From Pseudoscleropodium purum (Eukaryota; Streptophyta; Bryopsida; Hypnales; Brachytheciaceae): a stretch of 64,000 nt of DNA. This document shows, piece after piece, positions 11,811 to 24,950 of the stretch. Location of the stretch: assembly GCA_963969395.1 (NCBI GenBank), contig OZ017799.1:12650501-12714500 (forward strand). Reading direction: 5' to 3'. Numbering within the stretch: position 1 is the first letter of the stretch; every line of letters starts with the position of its first letter. Made by a program: the position numbers and the translations under genes. Under the pieces are notes generated by a model. It was not told the origin of the DNA. It searched no databases and saw nothing but the letters and a program-made list of their open reading frames with translations.

Positions 11811-11945
11811 ACGTTAAATCCTGCTTTAGAAGTGGGGCCAGCAGGCTGGATTTACCCCGGGGGAAAACGCAGGAATTTATTTTTTTTCACATAAATTTTA
11901 TTTTGCAAATTTTAAATTCATATTTGCAATCAGAGATCCCAAATA

Positions 11946-13374
11946 GGTTAACGTTGCTTATGACAGTCCAAATGGGCTAATCAAGAATTAGAATGTACTA
12001 ATGGTGTACATTTTAGTTCTTGAGATGTGCATCCCCACAATTTTTGCCTTGATTGGCATTTGGACTATCATAGGTTGGTTTACTTTAAACCAAGACTTTT
12101 CAAAAAAGGATTTTTTTCTTTTATTCCCTGGAGAATCCAAAATTATCCTATTAGACATACTTCAAATGCAAGATTCAATGTCAACATTGTGATTAGTGTA
12201 CCTGATGACATTGCCACAGTCAAAATCAAAATAAAAGTCATTTTTTAATTGATAAAAATTTCAAACTCAAAAACTTTTACGACATAGGTCTAAACAATTA
12301 AAAACAAAGCTCGTGCACCCCTCCTTACCGAGGGCTTTCCAATGGTTCTAAGAATGCAATTGGGGGATGCATGGTGTAGGAAATCTCAATGTAACAAACA
12401 AAACTAACTAACTAACTCAAGGTATAGAATAGATGATTGATTAATAATAATTAATTGAATAATTTGTTCTCACGGCACTATACGTATACAATTTAGTGCT
12501 TTGACATTTGTTTGCTATTCAATTCCTAAATAGTAGATAAATTGAGACTCAAGATTTTTTTTTCATTATTTCTTGAATGAAAGTCATCTAAACATGTGGA
12601 GATATTTTATCAAGTTATTATCCTATTTAATGGTTAGATTTGGTGTTACTAAAATACCTTTCTTTTTAAATTACAAATGTAGATGTATGTCAAGTATTTG
12701 ATCAAGCCATTATTGCATTTATTCTAGTTCAAAATTAGATTTGCAAATCTAAGGTAATAGATTTAAAAAATATAAAAATTTCTAAAAATTACCATGTCAA
12801 GAGAACCTCATTTCAATATTTCATATCCAATTCCAACAAATTTTACTCAAAAAATGATAACATTTTGCAAATGTTAGAACCAAATTTTAAAAGAATTTTA
12901 AAATTTGCCTTTCAAAATTTATAAAAATATTAATAATAGCATTGATGAATCTAACTCTACAAATGGAATCTAAAACTCAAAGTCTACAACTTTCATTTGT
13001 TTATCAATTCAAAAAAGATGCACAAAAATATCATCAAGAATTTTTTGTGGGGGTAATTATAAATTTTTAGATCAAAATGTCCATTGATGAGGATACTTCA
13101 ATTCTCTAAATAGCTCTCATGTCTAAGCCATGTTCATCCTTCTTTCAAGTTATCATATCCAATCCATATTCACAAAACATAACCAACAAAATAGAGCATA
13201 CAAATGAAGCTCACAAAACAATTCAATTAGCATTTTAGAAGGCTTGCATAAATTAAAAGGCTTGTACATATCCAAATGTTTTTTAATACAAATTTCTTGG
13301 AAGACAAATAGAAGTTGCATCATATGTAACTTTATTCATATTTTTAAAATTGTTATAATATTAGTTATGAATTA
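11946..13374. other. AT-rich spacer between units 1 and 2
   Basis: No gene, RNA or mobile element was recognised. The short reading frames (for example 12001-12248) have no family resemblance and sit in low-complexity AT-rich DNA. Confidence 0.5.
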
Positions 13375-14400
13375 CAGAATTTGGAATGCCATAAGGCCTT
13401 AAGAGCATTCCAATTTGAAATTGTTCACTATTGGTGCATTGAAGGATCTAACATATGTACCTCTACACTTTAAGGGATACTTTTAAAGTTCAAAATGTTT
13501 TTATACATCCTATATTAGAGGATATTAAACAAATATCTTAAATGAACTACTAATATCTATTTTTTCCTAGGCATGTACATCTTGATCTTAGACTTTTGAT
13601 TTGTATACAAAACCCTTAACAAATACAATAAATGCACCTAATTGTGACATCTCTGCAAATTATCCAATCTAATTTCAAGCTTAATGTATAAGTCCAACAA
13701 CCACAAAAACCTAGGGTCAATTTTGGATACTTTGAGTACTCTAAAAATTCATAGAACTTCATTCATATATTCAATGTCCAAAATATACATGCAAAGAGAA
13801 TCTAAAATCTCCTTTTGACTTGCACCAATTTAAGCCTAGCATGCTTGAGCTTTCTGATTTACTCAAATTTCCCTGCAAGATAAGATATTCAAATTTCTTC
13901 TCTTGAAAAACTCCAGACATGGTTGCAGTGAGAAATGACCATGCACGTGCAGTTGGGAGCAACAGCAAATACAATATTACACTATACAACATTCTGCACA
14001 AAAAGTATGGTCATGCTTGTAGACAACCCGTCGTGCTAAACCCATGTTCTACAGGCTATAAGAGCTTGTCAGTAGAAGACCTTGGTATTTACATCAAGTC
14101 CAGCATTGGAATCAGTAGAGTCCTATCCAAATTGCCGAGATTGACGTATATATTTATTTATATCAATAAAAAGTCATTGAGATTTAGTACAAACTAAACT
14201 TGGCATGCATGGTAGCAAAATTGAGGAGGAAAACCTACACAAACACAAACTTCCATATGCACTATGTACATATATTGACAAAGTAATAAAACGAGAAGGA
14301 AGCACCGAATAGCTAGCAAAGCTTGTGAAACTGTTGCATCTCAAACCTGCAACGAATGTCATTCCGGACATATTGTGGAAATTGCTCATTCACTTACTTG

Positions 14401-15708
14401 TCAAACATTTGCACTCTCTACGAAAGGTCTCTTGAGCAAGTTAAAGTTATCCTTGTTTGCCCTCACGCTAAAGTTGTCACGCACGGTCCTGGGCTTGGGC
14501 ATGGCCGCTACTCTGCTGGACCCAAATTCCATTACCTTCACAAGGTCACTGGCCACGGGCATTCTAGGCATCCCAAGAATCGATGGAACTACAGACATGC
14601 CAGGCGCCATCCCTCCGTCCACAGGCAAGAGCTTTGGAGGAGCCGCTGATCTACCCTTCCGGAGTGTCATCGTCTCCGGTCGCTGCCCTAATTTCGCCTT
14701 CGCAAGGGTCTTGCTGATTTTCTTTGCCTTCATCTTCTCCTGCGGAAACACCCATTTCTTTGACCTCAAGTCCAAAACGCTACGCACCATAGGCTGAATT
14801 CGCGATGGTAGCGCCGTGCTCTCCCCGATCACCTTCAGCCGGACGAAGTACGCGTCGAGCTTCATCTTCGACTTGGTGCTCTCATCTAGCTTCTTCCCCA
14901 CCGTCCTTAACAAGTGGCACAGCATATCTACATTCTCCTCGGCCGGGGTCGCCTTCGGGTCCTGACCCAATAGCTCCCGAATGCACGCGTGCACGATCTT
15001 CTCTGGCAGCAATTTCTCGTTGAACAGCTCGCCGATCAGCTTAATGTTCCCCAACATCGGCAATTTCACTCGCTTCCCCTTCTTGTTGTCGCACTCCGGC
15101 TGCTCCGGCTTCATTAACTTCTTGAACTCCTCCTGGCACTTATTCAGCAGCAAACTTTGGAACGTAATCTTTTTGTCTCCCGGAAAGTCCGGCAGCTCGA
15201 GCTTGCTCAAGAGCTTGCACAGCTGCGCGTACATGGCGCACTGAGTCGGATGTATCACTGCATTTTCAAAGATGAGCGACACCAGACTCTGCAGAGTCTC
15301 CATAGTGAGGATTCCTTCCTGCCTAACCTGCCTCGCCAACAATGCATAATCCTGCGAAATCTCTAGCTTGCTTAGAATGCCTTGCAGCTCGATGTTCAAA
15401 TCCTGTCTGCCGTAAACCTCCTCCTTCTCCGACTGACCGCCCAAGCAGTGATTCATCCCCAAATCATCTTTCTTTCCAGTAGTGGGAGAAAGCTCTGGGT
15501 TGCACTTATCTTTCTGCAGTTGCTGAAAGGAATCGGATCGGTTGCGGAGACTCTCAAGATTGTAAATGCTTTCGTCCTCCCTCGTCAAGACTCCGATCCC
15601 CGAGTTCAAGAGCTCCTCGGGAGCTTCGGTTGGCGCATAGCAAAACTCCAACAAGCGGTCCCTCGCGTATCGAAGCATCTCTAGCAATAGCTGAAGCAAC
15701 CTCACCAT
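14401..15708 (-). CDS. Compact eIF(iso)4G-like protein, copy 2
   Basis: This intronless frame of 435 residues starts at the ATG that aligns with the copy 3 start; the open frame extends to 15852, but the extra segment is frameshifted in copy 3. Residues 14-20 (YARDRLL) are a perfect YxxxxL-Phi eIF4E-binding motif, as in plant eIF(iso)4G. The MIF4G domain follows (LQGILSKLEISQDYALLARQ, IFENAVIHPTQCAMYAQL, ELLGQDPKA). MA3 is absent. Relative to copies 1 and 3 it lacks about 28 residues in the C-terminal linker (after VVPSILGMPRMP), and its last dozen residues are frameshifted (NLLKRPFVESANV). It may be functional with a changed tail, or in early decay. Confidence 0.78.
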   Translation of the reverse strand: MVRLLQLLLEMLRYARDRLLEFCYAPTEAPEELLNSGIGVLTREDESIYNLESLRNRSDSFQQLQKDKCNPELSPTTGKKDDLGMNHCLGGQSEKEEVYGRQDLNIELQGILSKLEISQDYALLARQVRQEGILTMETLQSLVSLIFENAVIHPTQCAMYAQLCKLLSKLELPDFPGDKKITFQSLLLNKCQEEFKKLMKPEQPECDNKKGKRVKLPMLGNIKLIGELFNEKLLPEKIVHACIRELLGQDPKATPAEENVDMLCHLLRTVGKKLDESTKSKMKLDAYFVRLKVIGESTALPSRIQPMVRSVLDLRSKKWVFPQEKMKAKKISKTLAKAKLGQRPETMTLRKGRSAAPPKLLPVDGGMAPGMSVVPSILGMPRMPVASDLVKVMEFGSSRVAAMPKPRTVRDNFSVRANKDNFNLLKRPFVESANV

Positions 15709-17015
15709 CGCTTGCAATGAGAAAGTCATGGATCGCAGCACCTCGATCAGGACACAAGTTTTAGAGAATCGATCGGAGATACAACAGTGGCTTCGGAATG
15801 CTTCACGTACAGGAAGCTTACGTACGTACAGCCCACCTTGGCGGCGTCTCAAATGCGCCTGCCGCCACGGTGATTTTATTGAAATCTACGTTATACCTAC
15901 GTTCTCATGGCACTAAATGCATAGTGCAAGAGGCTAAATCCGAAGTGGGACCAGCAGGGTGAAAACGCAGGATTTTACCCCTGGTGAAAATGCTGGAATT
16001 TTTTATTTTTCGCTCATGAAAAAATTTGCAAATTTTGAATTCATCTTTGCAATCAAAGGCCCAAAATTATCGAGGGGAGATTGTGGAAATTGGATTTAGA
16101 TGGTACTATGTAGTGGGCTTTTTTTAACCCCTAAAGGACCAAGGCCTTTTTTCTGCCAAAAAACATTAAAAACTGCCATTTCTATAGCAAAAGGTAAAAA
16201 AAATAAAAGAATTTTTTTTTCACATATAACAGTAGGATTGTATACCTAATTAGTATGAGAATGTGTGGAAAAAATTTCAAAATTTTTGACTGCATAGATT
16301 GCAAGATACCTGCATTTGAAGTAGAAAAAAACAAGTTTTTCAACACATTGCGGGACTAGATTTTTCGACTTTGAACATTTTTAACTTTAATTTTTTGCAC
16401 TATAGCATTTTGAGCTTTAAATATTTATGGTATATAATGGAGTTGAGAATCTAGGGAAAAAATAATAATTCAAAAAGACTTTTATTTTTATTCTTTAAAA
16501 AATTGTTAAGTAAAAGTAGGTATGAGATAGAAGGAAAATCTAAATTATTAATATTTCTAAAATAAAATTAAAATGCACCAATCCTAATGGTGAGATTGCT
16601 CTAGCAAACAAGATAAACCATGTAGAAATTTTTTTTAAGAAAAAATGTAAAAATTGCATTCAGAAATGAATCCTACAAATTATTTTTTCAAGAAGATGCT
16701 CTAATTGCCTCCAAAACAAGATTGTCCATAACTTTCTCTTAATTAATTTAAATGTAATGAATCAAAGCTTCTCATGTACACACAAATATAATCTATTAAG
16801 AAAAAAAAAATTGAAATTTTTGAAATTTTTATTGCTACCCCCCATCCCCTATTTTGAGCTTATTTGGGCATAATTTTTGTTCCCGAGCAACGATTGAAAA
16901 AGAAATTATATTTCCACGAAGATAATAAATTTTTCTAGCTTCCAAAAAAATTTCAAAAAATAAAGAAATAATTTCAGCCCATAGGGTATGTAGTCTTGTG
17001 AATTTTTCAATTTTG

Positions 17016-18305
17016 GACAATTTGCTGTGAATAGTCTAAATAGAGACAAATTGACAAAGAATTCACACAATAGAGTAGAAATATAGACAAATTGCCAGAT
17101 TAGAAAGGATGTAGAAAGAAAGAAACATAAAAGTTTTGAGATGGTAAAAGACAAGTTGACTCTACACTTTGGTTTTGAATAGTTGTCTTTAGTTTTTTTG
17201 CATATAGCCAGGCAATTTGTCATTTTTGTCTCTCTCACTTTCTCGGTTATCAAATAGCTTTTGTAAATTGTCTCATTTTTCATGTATTTTGAAACTTCAT
17301 AATAATATAATATTTTTTATAAACAATTTGTCTATAAGCTTTGAATTTAGATCTAGTGATTGGACTAAATCGGGCAATTTATAAATTGCAGTCAAGATCC
17401 AGTGATTGGATCCTCTGAACTGTAAATCAATTTAACAAATTGTCTTGAGTATCTAGTGATTGGATCTCTTCATTGGTTTGTGTCGAATTGTATGTTTGGT
17501 GGAATTGTCTTGGTTGTGTAAAATTATAAAATTGACAATTTGTATGTTTTGCTCCAGGTAGTGGACAACAATACTTAGCAATTTGTCAAATATTGAACTG
17601 ATTCTGTGACTGGTCTGAATTGTGGTGTTTGCATTTAGTGTGTGTTTGATCTCTTGGTGTAAGTTGTGTTCAGATTTATTGTGATGATTTCGTGGTTGTT
17701 TGAAGGAATTATGCGACAAATTGTCTGTATTTAATTGTGCACTGATTAAGTTGTGTTTGTATGAATTCGTGGGAATTGTATAATGGTGGATTCATGTTTA
17801 GACAAGTTGACTAGTTTAGTGTTGTATCATGAATGTATGAGTCGAATTGTCAACGTATTACTGTGAGTAAATAAATAACAATTTATCGGGATTAGAAGAC
17901 AATTTGTCTGTGTGACTGTCGTAAATCAAATGAAGCAGACAATTTGTCAATTAGTTGATAATGCGGATGTTGTGGAGTCGGCATGCAGACAAAGACAATT
18001 TGCTGGAACCAGTGATGCAGGTCCACTAATTACAGATAAGTTCCTAAAGTATTTTAATCTATACTTTTGACCAATTATCTTGTTAAAGTTTATTTATAAT
18101 CTTTGTGATTGTTTGGACTACTTCAATTCTATGAATTATGTAGAAAAGTGGTGTATCAGAGTTTTAGTATATGGCTGTGAGAAGACAAATTGTCAAGTCA
18201 TAACGGTAATCATAATAAAAAAATTAGAACCAGTTTCAAAGAATTAGAAGAAATTAGAGACAAATTGTCTAAAGAATTTCAACAGTGAATTTGTCCAACG
18301 GTGTA

Positions 18306-18389
<84 letters not shown>

Positions 18390-19280
18390 TAAATTGATGT
18401 GTGTAAAAATTGGGAGATTAAAAAATTGGATGCTGAAAGAATGGATCCAGGTATGACAATTTGACTTATTTTTATGCTGATGATGTATGAAGTCAAATTG
18501 TCCTGAATATGTGTATATATGATTGAATCCGGAGTTATGTGTGGATAGACCAGTTGTCCAAAATAGAATTAAATTTATTTATTTTATGATTGAATTTCTG
18601 AAATGATAATACAGTTAGTAGAATAGAAACAAATTGTCTGAATTCTTGGTTGTTAGTGTGGTTAACAACCGAGTCTCTAACTGACAATTTGTCTTGGGCC
18701 AGTTCATGTTGTTGAATATAGTACAGTCATAGTAGGCTTATGTTAAAGACAATTTGCCGTAGTATTCAGATTTCACTACAGACAATGTATAGGCAAATTG
18801 TTCTTATCAATTTAATTATTGAAAAGAGTATTGTGCTGGAATGAGTAGAAGCAATAAATATGTGGTGGAACAAATTGATTGAGTAACGGATGGAGTATAC
18901 TGTGTGACAAATAGTTTTTGTTGATAGTTAGGTCAAATTGTAAGAGTAGTTGTGTTAATTAAAATGTTGTGGTTACATGTATAGTGTATTGGATAAATTA
19001 TCTTGTTGATGTTGAGGTTGATATTGTAAATTGTATTGCATCACACACTCATTCCCATTGCATTAGATAGAGACAATTTGTTGCAGAGGACTGGGACTTT
19101 TTGATACTCATTTAACTTAGTAATTTGGCTAGCTAAGTAGTGACTGGACAAATTGTTTTGGTAAAAACCTTCACGGTAATTAATGAATATATATATTATA
19201 AATGTGTATATGTGAATTGTTGCATTTAAAAGTCTAGATCATGCATGACAAATTGCTCTTATAAACCTGCCAAATTGTCT
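17016..19280. repeat. Dispersed GACAATTTGTC motif array inside the transposon
   Basis: About 29 copies or near-copies of ACAATTTG or its complement CAAATTGT occur in about 2.25 kb, roughly one per 80 bases, in both orientations, many as the near-palindrome GACAATTTGTC (for example near 17899, 17937, 18683) or GACAAATTGTC (near 17714, 18183, 18260). Spacing is irregular, so this is not a tandem satellite. The array is absent from the shorter related element. Confidence 0.75.
18307..18384. repeat. (AT)n microsatellite
   Basis: An almost uninterrupted AT dinucleotide tract of about 77 bases inside the large transposon. Confidence 0.95.
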
Positions 19281-19604
19281 TGAAAATACCCCTAGAATAC
19301 TAGGCAGGACCGGGACAGCACTCATGCGTCCATAGCATTATTTAATGGACAGGCTACCAAATTCATCTTGGGATATAAGAGTGTTTTACAATTGATTTCT
19401 ATAGTAAAATTGTTGAGTAAATCCCATAACAATTTTTCTTACAAGTGACATCTAGCTGCAAAACATTAGACTATTTGACCATTCCCTTTGATTTTAGGAC
19501 CCCTATACTTAGTCCTGGGTTTTGGGAAATAGACAAAATCTAGACTACAGGGAACCTGCCCGAAATCCCATTTGTCCCCCAAAGGGACAATGGTCCTTTA
19601 GGAG

Positions 19605-22600
19605 TTAACATTTATCTCACAAAATTGTGTTTTTATCCTATTGGTCCCATTTTATAAGACAGGTTTAGTATCTTGCATGCATAGTAACATTAAAGCATTT
19701 GCAATGGAATTGACTTGTACAACAATGATAGCATAAGAACATCTCCACCAACAAAGAGAATATTGCCATGGCTAAAGTTTTTCAAGCTTGGGTGAGTAGC
19801 TTTGTGCCATTAGTTGCAGAATATATTTTTTTCAATGCAAGCCACAAGAAAATTTTGTCACCAAATTTCAACTTTTAATGTCTTGCATGTTTGACTTGTG
19901 CCACAATACTAATAAGGAGATAAACTTTGAGTCCAATTTTCAACCTTGTCTACTATGTAGGGAGCTTCTATCCTATCCTTCTAATTCAAAGTTACCCTGC
20001 TAGAGCTCTCATTGCATTAGAACTTACAAATTGAATCAAAATTCATAGTTTTTTCTTTTGTTAGTGGGAACCTCATTACATCACACACTTGGAAGCTGAA
20101 AGGGACAAGTCAAGTGCTATAGTCCAGGCTTGTTTTGCAAGCTACTAGTAGAGATGCTCTTTACTAATGAAAGGGCAACTTCAAAAAGCATTCTTCAAAG
20201 CAAATTGCTATTGGTTTTTCTTTATTTCTGGGCATGTCATTCTCTTTTCCAAATCTAGCAAGCTAACAAAATATGATAGGCCCATGACTTGGCTCACAAT
20301 AGGTAGATTCATAATTGTCATACCTTTTCAAACATTGTTATGTTTGTCAATGAATTGGATGTTCCCTTCTTTGCATGAAAAAGTCTTTTTTTAACTTAGA
20401 ATCTTTTTTTCTTGTTTTTTTTAAATGCAAAAAAGTCCATTTGATGTTTGGATTGCCAACTTTGCATTAGGTCAATTTATTTTTAAAAGTCACAAGAACA
20501 TAATGAAGTCCACAACCATCTATCTAAAAATTTTGGTACTTTTCCTATTTTGGGTCATACACTGTTGATGTTTTCTTACCTAACTAACATGATTAGCATG
20601 AAATTCCAAATCACTAATTATAATTGGAAAGAGTGGTTTGGTAGTCACTTTGAGAATTAGTAAAATAAATTAAAATTTTTTGAATTTATTTTTTGAGAAT
20701 TCAACGCGTTAATTATAGGAATGTTGAGAGATGGAAATTTTGAGATTTTGAGATTTGTATACATTGTCTTAAGTATATGCAAGGGACCCTAATGAGCAAC
20801 CCTCCTTTCATTGGTCCTTTGATAATGTAGCTTAAATGCAAGTTTTTTTAGTTCAAATTGACAATCGATAGAAGGAATATTCAAATATACTTTACCATGC
20901 TTATTTGGATATTATATGAATAAATTATGAATTCTTAAAATACTACATTTACATATACCGAAAATCATCAATTATAGACTCTCATAGATTTTCATTTTTT
21001 TTTGGTAACACATGAATAATTTCCATTAAATAGGAAAATAGTATAGTGAACTAGAAGCAAAAGGCCTCAACGACAGAAATTTAGGATTTTCATATTTTGA
21101 TCATGTACACCTTGTGTAATTAATATTTTAAGAAAATTATTCTTTTTTATTCAAATGTAGGTGTCACATTTTGGATATTACTAATAAATGATAATGGTTG
21201 TACATTCCTTACACAAATTTTAATTTTTACTTTTAGCAACATCCACTCTTTTTTAATGGAATCTATAGTTTTGAAGAATGGGGAGGCTCAAGAGCATTGA
21301 GGGGCATAATGTCAAGTGAAAGATTTAATCACAAGCATTCATATTTGTACGTTGGGAGTTTAGATTGATGAATTGATCTAAATGTTTAGAAATAGGAGAT
21401 GGATTGAAGGATTAGTAATTTAGTATGGATTATAACTCATAACATTCTTTTAAGAATCTAATGAGGCAATGACACACCTTCCTCACACATTAGACATGAA
21501 ATTATGGCACAATCTAAATACCTGACTACTCATGATTATGTCAGGTTCAATAATACATTATCTATTAAAAAAAGCCCATGAAGTGTAATCAATCTCAACA
21601 TCTTTTTCTCTATTATACCACCAAATAAGTGGAATTATTTTTGAGAGATGAGATTTACAAGTTATAAAATTTTCAAATTCCTTTGTGAAAGTTTGAAATT
21701 ACTATAAACTTTTTAGAAAATGTAAAGGAAAATCATATCAAATACAAAATTCACTCAAAAAATGTAAAAATTTCACTTCATGTATATATATTATATTGTA
21801 AACTAAATTTTTGTCTCATTCTATAATTATAAAATATATATTTGGTTATGGACCCAAAGTTTCACACAACTTATCTTTTGTTTGATTTTATACCTAATTT
21901 CAAATATTTAGTTTCCTAATAAGTACAAAATTTCTAAAAGCATAAAGTAGTAAGTTCAAGAGTTATTATAGTCAAAAGTAGTTGCTTATATATTTACAAG
22001 GAATTGAAATAAACTATTTAAATAGCTCCAAGAATTGAAGCTTCAAATACGGATAGAAAGAAAAAATCATGCCCTACATTAAAAGATAGTTGTGTTATGT
22101 AATCCTTTAATAAGGTCAAAGGGGATCACTTTTTGGTATTGTGTTTTTCTTATAAATTTAAAGTATTATATGGGGATTTATATGTATTCAAATAATTAAT
22201 TTTTTGAGTTAGTACATACTATTTTCTTCATTTAATCTAATGAAATGAAGATTTTAATATGTAATTGATACTTTTCACAATATGACCAATCCATACAAGC
22301 AATTTAAAATCATAAATGTGTCTTCTTTAGAGGGTTAAGTATCCAATCTACAATATAAAATTTCACTTTAGAAGCTAATAGTCAATTTCAAAAACTTTCT
22401 AATAAATATTTCTAAAATTGGTTCACAAAAGTAGGATATACTTTCTTCTTTCTAATGGTGGATTTTGTTATCTTATTTTATATCCAATTAAAGTTATTAT
22501 TTTATTTTTATAGATATAGAAGTCGGGTCATGTTTGAAAAATGATGCACTTAGGAATTTTATCCTCTAAACGCCTTAATGGCACAAAATAGCTCATTTTG

Positions 22601-23754
22601 TACATATAGGAATCCCAAAAAATTATAAATCTTTAGAGCAACCAAAAAATTTCCAATAAGAAAAAATGATAATCTATATTTTGAATAATTTTAAGAGTTA
22701 CTATAGGTTATTATAAGTTATTATATTTAGCTTCTACAATGATCTTATGTTTAAATGAAATGACATAAAACAACCTCACAAAATTTTCACAATTGTTTGA
22801 TGTTTGTAGCTTGACTATATTACCTATAATTGAAACAAGCAAGCTAAAGATGTATTTGCTTATACTATCAACCATGTGCAATTGCATAGTAATTGCATAC
22901 TCAACAATTAAAGCATTCTAATAGGACCAAATAAGCAAAAAGCACCAAAGTGGCAAATTTTTTTTTCCAATTGCCACAAGTAGAACATTTGGTAAATCAA
23001 ATAGAAATGCTACTATATACTCTTTTTTATATCTTTTAATATTAGAATAATCTATTAAAATACAAATGGGGGTTTGGACCAAAAGATTTGTACCTATCTA
23101 ACTAGAGGCATAGAAAAATTAATCAACTTGTATAAAACTTATCTTCAAGCTTTACCTTATTTTGATTGTTTAGAGGAGACTATGAAGTCATTGTTACTTG
23201 TTCTAGGACATATACTTAGAATTATAGGTAGAAATGGGTATTTCAATGATTTAATTCTTAATAAATCAACTATAGTGAAATTTAAAAAATGAGAAACTAG
23301 CAATTAGTGAGGGCTTTATGGTGATGAGATTTCACCGAAAGAATGAACTTGAAACCATCTTCAAATTATTCAAAAATGTACGCACCATTGAGTCCTTTCT
23401 ATTTAACCTAATTGCACAAACATAGAGGACATAAAATAATGCATTTTTTCATACCCCTTCCTATGGTACATGATCCACTAATGTGGAAGTATACCACCAA
23501 AATTTCAGCTGTTAATTATTAAATTTGGATGCCCTCCAGTACCAAAAACAACCCCCAATGTGTGACAAATTAGAGAAATTGACTTTTAAAATGATTTAAA
23601 TTTTTTTTTGAAAATAAAAGGAAAGAATCACAATCAAGACATACACAAACATCTAAAATTTCAATTTCATTGGAATTATGCTTCAAAAGTTATAATGGAA
23701 GACAAAACCGATTTGACAAAATGTTATGAAAAATGGTTGGTCTTTCTTACAAAT
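19605..23754. other. Non-coding upstream part of unit 2 and spacer
   Basis: This AT-rich DNA is paralogous to about 26570-31700 as far as about 23010; the remainder to 23754 is spacer. The reading frame at 20167-20394 resembles the one at 27223-27552 only because the DNA is duplicated; neither looks like a known protein. The TTAA at 22107-22110 corresponds to the site occupied by the smaller transposon in unit 3. Confidence 0.55.
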
Positions 23755-24950
23755 CACCCTAAACTCCTACTAGTAATTATCCATTTTTTCCTATGCATGT
23801 ACATCCAATGAAACCTTTTATAAATACAATAACTACACCTAATTGTGACGTCTTTGCAAAATTGTCTAATCTCATTTCATGCTTAATATGTAAGTCCAAC
23901 AAACATAAAACCTAGGTAGAGTGACTATTGGGTATATTTAAGCACTCTATAAATTCATAGAACTTCATTTATACATTGTCCAAAATATACATGCAAAGAG
24001 AATCTAGAATCTCCTTTAGACTTACACCAATATCACACCAATAATTTAGATAGTTTAATAAAGGGAACCAAAATTAAATTTCTTATTCAGGTAATTTTCA
24101 AGTACATTTCCTTCAGACAGTGGCACAACTACATTTCATTCACAATCTTCCAAATTCTTTTTAAATCCACCATTCAGGTATCCAAAAATGACTTTAATCT
24201 ATGTGCAGAGAACCTTGACGTAAGTTTCTCACTCAGCAGACCTCTGATTTTATTTGGTTCACATGAACCCAGAAGATACAAAGACACAAACTTCACTTTC
24301 TTCACTCATAGTCAGTCGATTGGTGTGAGGTCGATATGAATCAAACTGAGTTACTGGTTCATTTAATTTAAGCCTAGCATGCTTGATCTTTCTGATTTAC
24401 TCATAATTCCCTGCAAGACACAATATCCAAATTTCTTCTCTTGAAAACTCCAGACATGGTTGCAGTGCGAAATGACAATGGACGTGCAGTTGGGAGCAAC
24501 AGATTGTATTCCACATTCTGTAGAAGAAGTATTGTCATGCTTGGTACATGAGATAGACAGGAGGAGTATAATTAAGTAGATGACTGGCCGTGCAAACCCC
24601 ATGATGTTCTACTAATAGGGTTTAAGAGCCTATTAGTTAATATTTACAACAAGTCCAGCATTGTAGCCAGCAAAGTCCTCTCCAAATTGCCGAGATATAT
24701 TCATTATATCAACAAAAAGTCCTTGAGATTCAGTACAAACTAGACTTGGCATGCATGGTAGCGAAATTGAGGAGAAAATACTTCACAAACACAAACTTCC
24801 ATATACACTATGTACATATATTGACAAAGTAATAAAACGAGAAGGAAGAACCGAATAGCTAGCAAAGCTTGTAAAACTGTTGCATCCCGGAACTGTGCAT
24901 CTCAAACCTAGAAAGAACGTCATTCCTGACATATTGTGGAAATTTCTCAT

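Larger units (their letters stand above)
6850..11945. repeat. Duplicated unit 1 (eIF(iso)4G-like unit)
   Basis: Shared anchors include TTGGAATGCCATAAGGC near 6856 and 13382, the coding region, and the AATCGATCGGAG plus CAGCCCACCTTGGCGGCG 5' segment near 11696-11775. That segment also occurs near 15765-15845 and 26411-26500. The unit is longer than expected because an alpha-amylase fragment of about 2 kb separates its coding region from its original 5' flank. Edges are approximate. Confidence 0.75.
16128..19604. mobile_element. Non-autonomous TTAA (piggyBac-type) transposon, 3.5 kb
   Basis: The ends are inverted: left CCCCTAAAGGACC and right GGTCCTTTAGGAG, each directly bounded by TTAA (16124-16127 and 19605-19608), the target duplication expected of piggyBac elements. 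The terminal similarity extends inward in a related 0.9-kb element at 29878-30790, which lies in opposite orientation. No transposase-like frame was found, so it would depend on an enzyme from elsewhere. The middle part carries the GACAATTTGTC motif array and a long AT microsatellite. The superfamily call rests on ends and target site only. Confidence 0.72.
13375..23010. repeat. Duplicated unit 2, enlarged by a transposon
   Basis: It comprises the 3' flank, copy 2 coding region, 5' flank, a 3.5-kb transposon, and a long upstream segment (about 19660-23010). The upstream segment aligns with about 26570-31700 of unit 3, for example GCATAAGAACATCTCCACCA near 19731 against GCATAAGAGCATCTAGCTCCACCA near 26641. 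Edges are approximate. Confidence 0.72.

Noticed and set aside
16835..17719. Reading frames inside the 3.5-kb element as transposase remnants
   Set aside because: They are low-complexity, short, and contain no DDE-type motifs; they arise from the AT-rich motif array.
17016..19280. CRISPR-like array from the repeated GACAATTTGTC
   Set aside because: The repeats are only 8-11 bases, occur in both orientations and have irregular spacing in a nuclear plant genome; a dispersed binding motif is the better reading.
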